A stretch of 34,792 bases of DNA from Polyrhizophydium stewartii. Its lineage: Eukaryota > Chytridiomycota > Chytridiomycetes > Rhizophydiales. Position numbers and translations under genes: made by a program. The notes under the pieces were generated by a model. The model had not been told where the DNA came from. It saw only the letters and a program-made list of their open reading frames with translations, and ran no database searches. Position 1 is the first letter of the stretch; each line of letters begins with the position of its first letter. Of this stretch, positions 19,172 to 29,900 are shown in pieces. The stretch is from NCBI GenBank assembly GCA_027604665.1, contig JADGIZ010000046.1, forward strand, positions 1-34,792, written 5' to 3'.

Positions 19172-22100
19172 ATGGCCAAAAACAGGACGCGGAACGCGGG
19201 AGCGCCGCCCGCACAGCATGCGCCCACAGCCGGCGCGGTACGCAAGGCCGGCCCGATCCGGTCGGCGCCCGCCAAGCGAGTCAAGGTGCTGTCCAATCGC
19301 TCTCCAGCGCCGCTCGGGCGGCGGGCGTCTGCCCTGCGGCCGCTGCGCCTCTGCGCACAGAACAGGCTGTGGCATGAATTCGATGCTGACGCCCTCTTCC
19401 CGACACCGCACAGTCCGCGGCGATGCCCGCCAAAGTGCGCAGAGACGAGCCCAGCTTCGACGACATGATAGACGACGACATCGACGATGACGACGATGAC
19501 GAAGATGACGGCGACGACGGTGACGACGGCGATGATGACGACGAGGACAACGAGGACGACGAGGACAACGAGGACGACGAGGACGACGAGGACGAGTCTG
19601 ACTTCAATGACGCCGACGTGGACGCGGATGACGCCGCAGCCTCTGCCCGCCAGACGCCGCTGTCTCAGTCCAAGTCGCTGTTTAAGCCGCCCACGAATGA
19701 CGAGATCCAGCAGCTCACCGAGACCAACGAGCTGTTCAAGTCGAACCTCTTCAAGATGCAAATTGACGAGCTTGTATCCGAGATCTCGCCCAACTATACC
19801 AAGATCAAGTCGCTCGAGAGCGCGCTCCACAAGCTCAAGTCGTTGCTTGACGCGCTGCCGAGCCGTGGCGCCGTTCTCGCCTCCGATGCAGCGGCCATGC
19901 TGCGCAACGAGGGCGTTGCGATCCCGTTTGGCCTGACGGGGCCTCCCGCCGACGCAAAGTACAAGTTTGCATTCGAGAAGCCCTCCAAGGTTGCGATTGT
20001 CGGGAGCTTCCTTCTGAGGATGATTGCCAAGCAGCCCGGCGGAATCAACGTCGATATGGCCGTGCAGATGCCCGAGACGCTCTTTCAGGATAAGGACCAC
20101 GTCAACAACCGCTATTTCCAGAAGCGTGCCTTCTACCTCGCCGTCATCGCCGCTGAGCTCAAGAAGACTGCCGCGTCGGGACTCGACGTTGCTGTCGAGT
20201 TCGAGGCCTTCCAGAATGACCTGCGCAAGCCCATCCTTGTGCTGACTTCAAAGAGCTCTTCCGGCGATCTGCATTTTTCAAAGCATGGCTTCCGCATCCG
20301 CATCTTCCCGACCGTCAGCGCAGGCGTGTTCCCGCCTGCCAAGCTTGCACCCGCACGCAACAATGTGCGCACTGCTGCCGCATCGTCTGCGTCGACGCCT
20401 GCCGCTGCCGCTGCCGCTGCTGCCGCTCAGCCGGCAACGCCCCACTACAACACACTGATCTTGCAGGATACGGCCATGGTGGCGCACCTCAACTTCATGC
20501 ACCACCATCTCGCCGAGTCGCCGTCGTTTGTGCAGGCGTGCCAGCTTGGACGCGTTTGGCTTGCGCAGCGCGGCCTGGCCGAGTCGCAGAAACGCGGCTA
20601 CGGACTCAGCGGCTTCCTTTTCTCCATGATCACTGGCTGGCTTATGCGCGCATCTGGCAAGCATGCGCACCGGCGCATCAGCAAAGGATTCAGCTCGTAT
20701 CAGATGTTCAAAATCGTCATCGACTTCATCGCCGAGCACGACTTTGCTGGCGAGCCTCTGTTCCTCACGCCGACGGGAGCGGCCATTGACGAGGCCGAGT
20801 TTTCTGCCGAAGCGTTCAAGGCGGCGTTTGATGTTTCGATTGTCGATCCGTCGGGCCGCATCAACCTCGCGGCGCATATTTCGCGCGCGGCCATGGACGA
20901 GATCCAGCATGAGGCACGTCTGTCAGCTGCGATGCTGCGCAACCCGCTGTCGGACAACTTTGACGCGTTGTTTCTCAAAAAGACCGACCGGCCGCTGCTC
21001 AAATACGACAACCTCGTGCGCATTCCGCGTTTGACGAGCGCGCCTGCATCGTATCGCCGCGAGCAGCGCAACCTTGACTTCCCAGACCTTGTTCTGTACG
21101 CGGTGCGCTTCCTGCCGAGCATGCTCAAGCGTGCCCTCACCGACCGCACTCTGCTCGTGACAGCGTTTGCCCCAAGCTACTCGCGCTGGGAGTGCGGGGC
21201 GTCGTGGACGTCGTCGAACAGCCAAAACACGGACATCACGGTCGGCCTGCTTGTGCACCCGGAGCACTCTCTGCGCACGGTCGAGATGGGCCCGTCGGCC
21301 GAGGACACGGCCGCCGTCACGGCCTTCCGCGAGCTGTGGGGCGAGCGCGCCGAGACGCGCAGGTTCAAGGATGGCAGCATCACCGAGTCGGTCGTCTTTG
21401 ACGCCGATGCGACGCCGATGCAGCGCTCGCTCATTGTCGGCCGCATGTGCGGCCACCTTCTGGCGCGCCACGCAAAGCTGCTGCCGTCAGACGGCGTCAC
21501 GTATTGGGCTGGCCTCGGCAGCAAGTACATCAAGGCGCCTGGCGTCGAGCAGCCGGTGACCAGCTTCCAGCCCGTCGTTGACGCGTTCCAGTCTCTCGCC
21601 AAGCAGATCAAGTCGCTCAAGGAGCTGCCGCTTGCTGTTACCGCCGTACTAGGGACCAGCGACGCCTTGCGCTTCTCGTCCGTGTTTGTGCCGCAGCCGC
21701 GCACGGACATGGTTGGCAGCGCAGACGGTCTGCCGCACTACACGCCGCCCATCAACGTCGTGATCGAGTTTGAGGGGTCCGCGCGCTGGCCCGACGACCT
21801 TCGCGCAATCCAGAACATGAAGCGCGCATTCTACATTCGCATCGGCGAGCTGCTCGAGCGCAGCAGCAAGGGCATGCGCACTGTCGTCTCGGTTGGATCG
21901 GCCGAGAACGTGATTGAGAGCGGCTGGCTGGACGTGACGCACCCGTCTGGCTATGTGTTCCGCTGCCGCATCCACCACGACCGCGAGGGCTCGCTGCTTA
22001 GCCGCGCCGTTACAACCCTGAGCAAGAGCGGCACACCTGCGGAGCTGATCTCGGCCAAGGCAGCGCACAATGCGTACCTCGCCGAGTTTGTGCGCCGTCC

Positions 22101-23147
22101 GTGGCACGCGCAGCACATGGACAACCTGTGCTTGCGCATGCCGTTCCTTCCGGTCACGATCCGCATTCTCAAGCGCTGGCTCGCTGCCCATCTTCTTGTG
22201 TCGTCGTCGCGTAGCACCAGCATCCCCGAGGAAGCGCTCGAGCTACTAGCCGCATACGTTTACACAAACCCTGCGCCGTTCAGCGCGCCGACAAGCGGCT
22301 TCGCCGGGTTCCTGCGCGTGCTCGATCTTGTGCAATCTTGGGACTGGAAGGACGAGCCGCTCATTGTGCGCCTCGACCAGAACAGCAGCGATCCCGCGCT
22401 CATCAACGAGGTCAAGGCAAGATTCAAGGCCGCGCGCCAGCTCAACCGCTCGCCGGCAATGTACATTGCGACCGAGCGCGACCTCGACTCTGCGTGGTGG
22501 ACTGCAGGCCGGCCGTCGCCCAAGATCCTCGAGCGCTTCATTGTTCTCGCGCGCGCCGCGCTCTCGCACTCGGTCGACAAGCTTGCCGCTGCGGTCGACA
22601 ACGACATCTCGCAGCTCTTTGCCACGCCGCTGCTCGGCTACTCGCTCATCATCCACCTCGATCCGCAAAAGTGCAGCCGCTTCCGCGAAAACCTGACCTT
22701 TGGCGCGTTTGAACTGCCGCCGTCCAAGCCCAAGTTCAAGAACCTGGTGACGTCCGCGGACCGCGAGATGGCGCTTCACTCGCGCTTTGATGTTGTCGAG
22801 TCATACATTCAGGATCTCGAGTCGGCCTTTGGCGACGCGGCGCTGTTCTTCCACGACCGCTACGGCGGCGACAAGATTGCTGTCGTGTGGAACGCGGCCA
22901 CGGTCAAGTCGGGGCCGTGGAAGACGCATCTGCCGTTCAACGCGGCGCCGGAGCTCTCGCAGGTTCGCGCGGGCATGGATGTGCATGTTTGTATTCAAGC
23001 GGATGCTGACCCCCGCGTCCCGCGCAGCTCGACTCGGCGCAGACCAAGGGCGCTCCCAAGCAGACGGTGCACCCCAACATGGACGCCATGATTGCCGAAA
23101 TGGAGCGCCTCGGCGCGGGGCTCGTTCTCGCCATCGAGCGCCGCTGA
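19172..23147 (+). CDS. UTP22: Nucleolar protein 6 / Utp22 (Nrap family)
   Basis: Large SSU-processome protein; in yeast Utp22 partners Rrp7 in the UtpC module during early 18S rRNA maturation. Exons 19172-19285, 19414-22962 and 23028-23147 give 1,260 aa. The basic N-terminus (K-N-R-T-R-N, R-S-A-P-A-K-R-V-K) joins an extreme Asp/Glu tract (about 19465-19620), followed by F-K-P-P-T-N-D-E-I and the Nrap domains: V-A-I-V-G-S-F-L-L, D-K-D-H-V-N-N-R-Y-F-Q-K-R-A, Y-N-T-L-I-L-Q-D-T, W-G-E-R-A-E-T-R-R-F-K-D-G-S-I, D-A-A-L-F-F-H-D-R-Y-G-G-D. The tail P-N-M-D-A-M-I-A-E-M matches the family. The central exon is 3.5 kb without an intron, unusual in this window. Starting at 19423 is possible, but the upstream exon restores a basic leader and has good splice sites (GCTGAC branch, ACAG acceptor at 19413). 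Confidence 0.96.
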
Positions 23148-23179
23148 GCGGATAAAAAAACCACTCTGACGCGGCCACG

Positions 23180-23727
23180 TCACTCGGCACTCTGGTCCGC
23201 CTTGAAGTCGACGAAGCGACGGGCGCTGCGCTGCTCCGCATCGAGGAAGCCGTCGCCGTCAAACAGAAGGCCCTCTTCGGAGAGCAGCTGCAGCTTTCGG
23301 CAGCCATGGCCCTCGACGCCCCAGTCGCCAAAGAAGCCGCCCACGAAGCAGTCCGATGCCAGCACGCGATGGCATGGCACAGCCGGCGCGAACGGGTTGC
23401 GCTTGAGCGCCTGGCCGACCGCCCGCGGCGAGGAGTGCAGCGCATCGCTGATATCCTTGTACGTGGCGAAGGACCCTGTGTGCACGGGCGTGCCTGGGTC
23501 AGCGCCGTCTGTCGACCGCCTGTCCGGGAGAAGCGGACACACCTTTGGGAATCTTGGCGAGCGAGCGGCGAGACGCCCGAGCAGCAGTGCGCCGTTGTCG
23601 ACGGGCCGTCCGTCCACCGTCAGCCCTCGGACCGCTCCCCTCAGGCCGCCGCCAGCCGGGCCGCCTCAGTCCAAGCGCGCACCTGAGAGCACAGCGAATA
23701 CACCCGGCTCTGGAACTCGGTGGGCAT
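23180..23727 (-). CDS. Single-domain MGMT-family O6-alkylguanine alkyltransferase
   Basis: DNA-repair protein of the Ogt/MGMT family reduced to the DNA-binding/active-site domain. Exons 23683-23727, 23543-23552 and 23180-23475 give 116 aa. The product shows I-P-K-G-S-F-A-T-Y, the recognition-helix motif S-P-R-A-V-G-Q-A-L with the flipping arginine (Arg36), Asn45, and the active site P-C-H-R with Cys53. The cysteine is retained, unlike in alkyltransferase-like proteins, so transfer activity is plausible though untested. The N-terminal domain of full-length MGMT is absent. The central exon is only 10 nt, supplying I-P-K plus one base, and its inclusion is needed both for frame and for the conserved I-P-x-G. 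It is convergent with NOL6 (32 bp between stops) and divergent from Utp25. Confidence 0.88.
23543..23552 (-). other. 10-nt microexon of the alkyltransferase gene
   Basis: Minus-strand ATTCCCAAAG flanked by an AAG acceptor and a GTGTGT donor. It links exon 1 (phase 0) to exon 3 (phase 1) and provides the conserved I-P-K-G at the start of the helix-turn-helix region. Skipping it would shift the frame before the active site. Confidence 0.75.
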
Positions 23728-23841
23728 TTTGCGGGAAGATTCTGATGCTGCATGGCGCAAACCGAGACGCCGAGGCACGGTGCGCCCGTTTCTGCCGTCA
23801 CTGAATCGCCTCCCAAATTTTTTGGAGAGGCCAGCAACGAC

Positions 23842-26800
23842 ATGGTCAAGCAGGTCGCGCCGCGCGGCAGAGGCGCAGGCAGGCATGCAGGAAGGGGCTC
23901 CGGCTCACACCGAGGGAAGCGCGGCTCAGGACGCGGTGCTCGTGGCGGCGTGCAGCGCGGCGCATCGCGCACAGGCTCGGACCTGCGTCGAGTGTCGTCG
24001 CAGGGCTTGTCAAAAAAGAGTGCGGAGCGCTGCGGCCGAGACGGCCTAACTCAGTATGAGATGCTGACGCCAAGGATACGTTGAAAGCCGCGGTGTCTGC
24101 GCGCGGGCAGAAGCACTCTATGGTTCAGACCAAGAACCCCGGACGCGAGCTACGGGCACTCAACCGTGACCGCGACGAGGACGACGACGACGACGACGGA
24201 GATCAAGAGATGGAGGGCATGAGTAACGGCCAAGGCGACAGCGACGGCGAGGCGAGCGAGAGCGGCGAAGGCGGCGAGCCTCAAGAAGGGGAAGGCGAAG
24301 ATGACGACAGATACGGGCTGGGTGCGTGTGCAGCGGTGATCGGCTCACTCGATACGCAAGTCCCTAACAATCCGTTGGCATTCAGACGCTCCAGACGTCG
24401 ATGACATCGACAATGATGAAGACGAGGACGCAAGGCTCGGGGGAGACGGCGCCACGAGCAGCACCGCAGAAAATGGGCTCGACAACGACGAAGACGACGA
24501 GGACGACGAGACGGCGAAAGATGCATCGCTGCTTGGTGCGTTCCTTCATGATTCTCGCAGATCTTGTGCAGATGGCTGACTGCACGTATCAAAAGACCCA
24601 ATCACCAGACAGTTCTCAGACGTCGTTTCTGCGCCGCTGACCACGCTGAGCGCATCTGTTGATGCTGGCGCATGGGAGCTGGACGCCCTTGAGCATCCCG
24701 TGTTGCACCGAGTCATGACCATGATGCTCAAGGACAACACTCGTGTTGCTCCTCTTCATTTTGGAGACGGCGGCGAGCAGACGCTCGATGATCTCAAAGT
24801 ATGTGTCAGATGCATGGTACAATCCAAACGGGCGTTTTATGAAGCTGACGAATCCGGACTCTCGCAGGTTAAACCGCGCATCCAGGCGCAGTGGCCCTCG
24901 GTCAACGGCAAAATTGCAAAGAAGACAGGTACGACCGCATGCAAACCGCATTTTTGATTGTAATGCTGACGAACTCAAATGCAGGAAACCAAATTTTCAC
25001 GCCGCTTCAGCGAGCGCTGTTCCCGGCCATGAACGCCTACTCGGACATCTTCTTTGCCAACCAGTCGTACAAGTACGAGCAGGATGTGCGCAACTTGATC
25101 GCGCTGCACGCGCTCAACCACGTCTACAAGTGAGCGGGAATCGCGATGCAGAGGACAGCCCCGGATACCATCGGCTGCCTCGTCAGCTATCTGACGCTTG
25201 TTTTTCTTGTGCAGGTCGCGCGATCGCTTGCTCAAGCACACGGCTCGCCTCAAGGCAGAGCTGGCTGCTGGGAAAACGCAAAGGCAAGTTCTCGCTTGAT
25301 AGTCAGGGGTGCGCTTCGCGGGACATTGACGATCGACGCACAATCTCTGCAGCGAGTTCCGCGATCAGGGCTTCACGCGTCCAAAGGTTCTCATTCTCGC
25401 GCCTTTTCGACACAATGCTCTGCAGATCATCGATACGCTGATGGCGCTTTCCGGAACCTCGATTCAGGTGAGGGGTCATCTGCTCGCATTGCATCGCGAT
25501 TGAGCAGGGTCTCAGAGTCTGCACCCACGCGCAGGAGAACAAGAAGCGCTTCCACTCCGAGTTTGGTCTTGCCCCCGGCGAGGATGCGGTCGACACAAAG
25601 AAACCCGGTGCGAAAATGCTGGGCCGTGTCTTCTTGCCTTGCCAAGCTGACACGGCTCGCGAAGATGACTTTCGCAAGCAGTTTGCGGGCAACATCGACG
25701 ACTGCTTCCGCATCGGCATCCGCCTCTCGCGCAAGAAGATGAAGCTCTACTCGGAGTTTTACACGTCTGATATACTGGTCGCTTCTCCCCTGGGTCTCAA
25801 GATGATCATTGGCTCCAATGGGTGAGTTCCGTGTCGCAGTTCGCAATCAAACCTTTGCGCGCAACGCGACGAGAATACCCTGACGCCCGCCTCCCCGTCG
25901 CCGCGACAGTGACAAGAAGCGCGACTTTGATTTCTTGTCCTCGATCGAAGTCGTTGTTCTGGATCAGGCGGACGTGTTCCTCATGCAGAACTGGGACCAT
26001 GTCAAGGTTGGGCAAGGCCATTCTCACCGCAAACTCATTTGCCGACGCTGACCTTCATGCGCGGCGCAGTCGATTTTTGACCACCTTAATCTGATCCCCA
26101 AGGACCCGCATGGCTGCGACTTTTCGCGCGTGCGCTCCTACGCCCTTGACGGCCGGCAAGTGCATGGCCCCTGCACCTGAACGACCAGGCGTTGGCTGAC
26201 TCGTCTCTGCGAAGCGCAAAGTACGTGCGTCAGAACATTGTGCTTTCGCGATTCCCAACGCCCGAGATCAACGCGCTCCAGACCGGATACGCCAAGAACG
26301 TGGCTGGCCGCATCAAAGTCACTCGCGCATTCGAGGGCACCATCAGCGACATTGTCATGCAGGTCCCGCAGCTTTTCCACCGCATCCCCGCACATGCCGT
26401 GCAGGACAGCCCCGACGTCCGGTTCAACTACTTTATTGAGCAGATCCTGCCGACGCTGCGCAAGTCTGTCGTGCAGCAGACCCACACGCTGATCTTCATC
26501 CCATCGTATTTTGACTTTGTGCGCGTGCGCAACTATCTCAAGGAGCACAACTACAGTGTCGGCGCCATCTCCGAGTACGCCACGCGCTCGAGCGCAGACC
26601 GCACCCGCCACCAGTTTGCCAAAGGCGAAATCAGCTTCCTGCTTTGCACTGAGCGCTATCACTTTTTCCGCCGCCATCGCCTCCGTGGAGTGCGGCACAT
26701 TGTCTTTTACCAGCTGCCAATCATCGCGTCCTTTTACTCGGACATGCTGAACCAGCTCGATGCGCAAGCCGGCGATCTGACGTGCTCAGTGCTGTTCTCG

Positions 26801-26896
26801 GCTTTTGACAAGCTTTCCCTCGAGCGCGTTGTCGGCTCAGCCCGCGTCGACCGCATGATCAAGGGCCAAAAGGATACATTCATGTTCACGTCGTAG
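23842..26896 (+). CDS. UTP25: Utp25 (DIEXF/digestive organ expansion factor homologue)
   Basis: SSU-processome protein of the nucleolus with a degenerate DEAD-box-like helicase fold. Thirteen exons: 23842-23991, 24075-24321, 24386-24535, 24596-24798, 24868-24928, 24985-25129, 25215-25283, 25353-25467, 25535-25607, 25665-25821, 25910-26006, 26070-26155, 26215-26896; 744 aa, all phases consistent (yeast 721). The Gly/Arg-rich basic leader and Asp/Glu tracts are followed by [69 protein letters not shown] and [10 protein letters not shown]. Helicase motifs are degenerate, as is usual for this family. Introns 25284-25352 and 26156-26214 have GCAAGT donors. An ATG at 23752 in the same frame would lengthen the N-terminus but leave only 24 bp to the divergent alkyltransferase start. 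Exon 1 is the least certain. Confidence 0.92.
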
Positions 26897-26913
26897 CGGC
26901 TGCACGGTGTCGG

Positions 26914-26919
26914 AATAAA
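26914..26919 (+). terminator. polyadenylation signal AATAAA of UTP25
   Basis: Canonical AATAAA 18 nt after the Utp25 stop codon, within the 100-bp convergent gap to SMC2. Confidence 0.7.
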
Positions 26920-26949
26920 AGCAGGCCTGTCTTGTGTGTCGAATGATGG

Positions 26950-26955
26950 TTTATT
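26950..26955 (-). terminator. polyadenylation signal AATAAA of SMC2
   Basis: TTTATT on the plus strand, i.e. AATAAA on the minus strand, 42 nt after the SMC2 stop. Together with the Utp25 signal at 26914 it implies that the two 3' UTRs overlap antisense. Confidence 0.65.
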
Positions 26956-26996
26956 GGTCGCAGAGCTGGGCAGCAGTCCAGTCGAGTTCGCTGCGC

Positions 26997-29900
26997 TTAG
27001 ATGTTCATTTCCGAAAGCATGTTCTGGCGAGGAGTCTGCAGGAACTTGGGCGTGCGGGGGCGTCCTGTGGCGGGCGTGGCCATTCTGCGCGGCTCGCGCG
27101 ACTGCGTCCGCTGCAGATTGTGTCGGCGTCAGCACCCTGGCTGGCCAGACTTTGCTGGAGATACCACCGGCACCTACATCGACTTTGGAGACACCGTCAA
27201 CAAACTTTGTGCGGAAAAGCACGTTGGCATTGTTGAACATGCCGTCCTTGAGCGACACCACAATGAACTGCGAGCCCTTGAAGCGGTTCTTGAGCAGCTG
27301 TCCAATGTTTTGCGTGTGGCTCAGATCAAGCGCCGAGTCGACTTCGTCCAGAATATACATTGGCGCAGGTCTGAACTGAAGAAGCGAGAGAATCAGAGAG
27401 AGCGCGATCAGGGAGCTGAGTGCGGCAGCCTGCTTGTCAGTACAAGCCCGCGCAGACAAGCGGGTCTCGGCTGCCGGGCACCGCGCTGCACGAACCGCTG
27501 TCCACCCGAGAGTTCCGTAAGAGACTGCTTCCACGCGCCGCCGAGGCACACCTTGACCTCAAGCCCGTCCGTGATGTCGCCACCCTCGACAGGCTCGAGC
27601 TTGCAAGTATTTCCGGGTAGCAGATCGCCAAAGATCAGGCCAAAGTCACTGCGCATCGAATTGTCAGTTTGCGGCCCGTTGTTTGCTGCTCCGCCAGCAC
27701 GTGTCACTCACCGGTTGACCTTTGTCCATGTCTCAACGAGCTTCTCGCGCTTGAGCTCGTCGAGCGTCTGGATTGTTTGCTGGATCTTCTTCTTGTCCTT
27801 GTGCACCGTTGCCAGACGCTGGGTAAGAGATGCTTCTTTCTTCTCGACGCGGTCAAACTTTTCCAGCACTTGCGGGTCAATGGACTTTTGCATCCGAGAA
27901 TGACTATCGCCAAGCTGGGCGAGGCGCTTCTTGCGCTCGCGTATGTCGTGGCGGTCAAAGTCGTATTCCGATCCCTGCTGGCCAAACAGACTGAACAGCA
28001 GCTGCGGTAAGCAACCAAGCCACAAAACTGCATACTGGCCGGCTCGGCTGTCTGCTGCCAGCCGCAACGGCCACCAACGCAACTGTTTCTGGTCCTGGAT
28101 CCACACATGCTCGTCTGACAGCTGTGCCGCAAGTCGGTGCGCGTGGTCTTGGTCAGTCTGGAGCTTGGCGATCTCGTGCTTGAGCGTCTGCAGCTCAAGT
28201 TTGGCATCCTGAATCGCTTGCGTCTTTTTGCGCTTCTCTTCCTCAAGCGATTCGATCTTCTTGTCGAATGACGCGACTGCCGACCGCTCACGCTGCAGCC
28301 TGGCATTGGCTTCGTCGTATGCGGCCTGGCCCACATTCATCGTGAATTGTCAGAAACTGGCGAGTGTGGTTAATGAAGTACAGTCAGAAAACGCACCTGA
28401 GCCTTGGAGCGCGCTGCATCCATACTTTTGATCTCTGTCTGCAGAGCCTCGACTTGCTTCTCGGCGGCTTTGATGTCAAGCTCGATCTGCTCGGCATCGC
28501 GCGACAGTTGGGCTGAATGATATTAATCTGTCAACCTCGGTAACTGCGCGCGAGACAGTCTGCGAAAAAGCAAAGACAGCGTCGCACCCGTCTCCTCTTT
28601 AGCAAGATCAACATCTTGCTGCATCGCCTGTACGAGCGGCTGGGCCTTGGCGATGGCGCGCTTGCCGGATGCGATTTGGTCCTATCATTACCGAACCAAA
28701 TGGGCATTTGGAAGCCCTTTGTTAGCCAGGAACAACGAGCGCCTGCCATGGCCACGCAAACGACGAACTACCTTGATCGACTTGAGCTTGGACTCGCGAT
28801 TGCTCGAAAACTCGCGCATTTCTTTCTCAATGTGCGCGGCTTCCTTTTCGGCAGCTGCCTTGCGCTCGCCACACTCAGCGAGCGTGCTCTGCAGCGAAGA
28901 AATTTCGTCGTGCAGATCCTTTGCCCGCTGAATGATCTGGAGCATGGCTGCGACGTTAGACGCGCATGACGGATCTACGCAAATAACCGACTATGGGCGG
29001 CCGGCACGCACCTGCATGGCCGGGTTGGTTGCAAGACGTTCGTCAAGCGACTTTTTCTCGTGCTTCTTCAGGTCGATGCTCTGCTTCAGACCTTGGACAG
29101 CCTCCTTTGTGCGGAGGCACTGAGCGAGCTCTGCCTCGATTCTCGCCATGTTCTGCGCAACTGCTGAGCGCTTGTGACGCAGCTCCTTCAGGCGCTGCAT
29201 CTGGAGCAGCGAGCCGGCCGAGGCCGAGCGCGATCCGCCCGACAGCTGTCCAGAGGGATCATACGTATCGCCATCAAGCGTCACCGAGCGGAGCTTGACG
29301 CCTTGATCAAAAGTGACAAGTTTGGCAGTTGCCGGATCTGCTCGCAAGCCGGCGGTGGAAGAGACTGCGGGTGAGCTGGGGATTGTGGGTCTTCAGACTT
29401 GGATTGAAGATCCCGCACCTTTGCAAATCAACGTGGACCCGAATACATAGTTCATGACGACCTCGAGCTCCTCGTCAGAGCCAACAAGGCTCAGCGCCAG
29501 ATCCACCTTCCCAGGCGCCAATTGCTTGGCCGTGGCGATGCGCTGTTGAGAGTATCGCAGAGCAGCGATCGGAAAATCAGCAGCTGCAAGGGGCGAGCTG
29601 AACTCCGAGGCTCACCTCGGCCTGGACGCGGAAGGCAGTGATTTTGTTGAGCGGAATGATGGTAACACGCCGCTTGAGCCTTCCGTTTTGGAGCAACTGG
29701 GTGCCAACGACCTCGGACTCGACCACGACCTGCGCGTAGCATCGACGCCCGAGTGTTATGATCGGAAGCAGCATGCGCAGCGCAGATGCCGAGAACCGAC
29801 ATTGTACAGCTTGCCGCCGGCGCAGACTTCGAGCGCCATTGCAGCGTCCAGGTGCTCTTTCGGGATGTTGACGAGCTCTGCAACGAGTCCCTTGACCTTG

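Noticed and set aside
18988..20100. Minus-strand frame of 370 codons with long Val-rich runs
   Set aside because: Antisense of the NOL6 Asp/Glu tract, which reads as Val/Ile runs on the other strand.
19423..23091. NOL6 starting at the ATG at 19423 and ending at 23091 without splicing
   Set aside because: The last part of that frame loses the conserved C-terminus; splicing at 22963-23027 restores it. The upstream exon 19172-19285 with good splice sites adds a basic leader.
23180..23617. Alkyltransferase as one uninterrupted 145-aa frame
   Set aside because: Its N-terminal part is unlike the family. The spliced model brings the F-Q-S-R-V-Y-S-L-C start and I-P-K-G into place.
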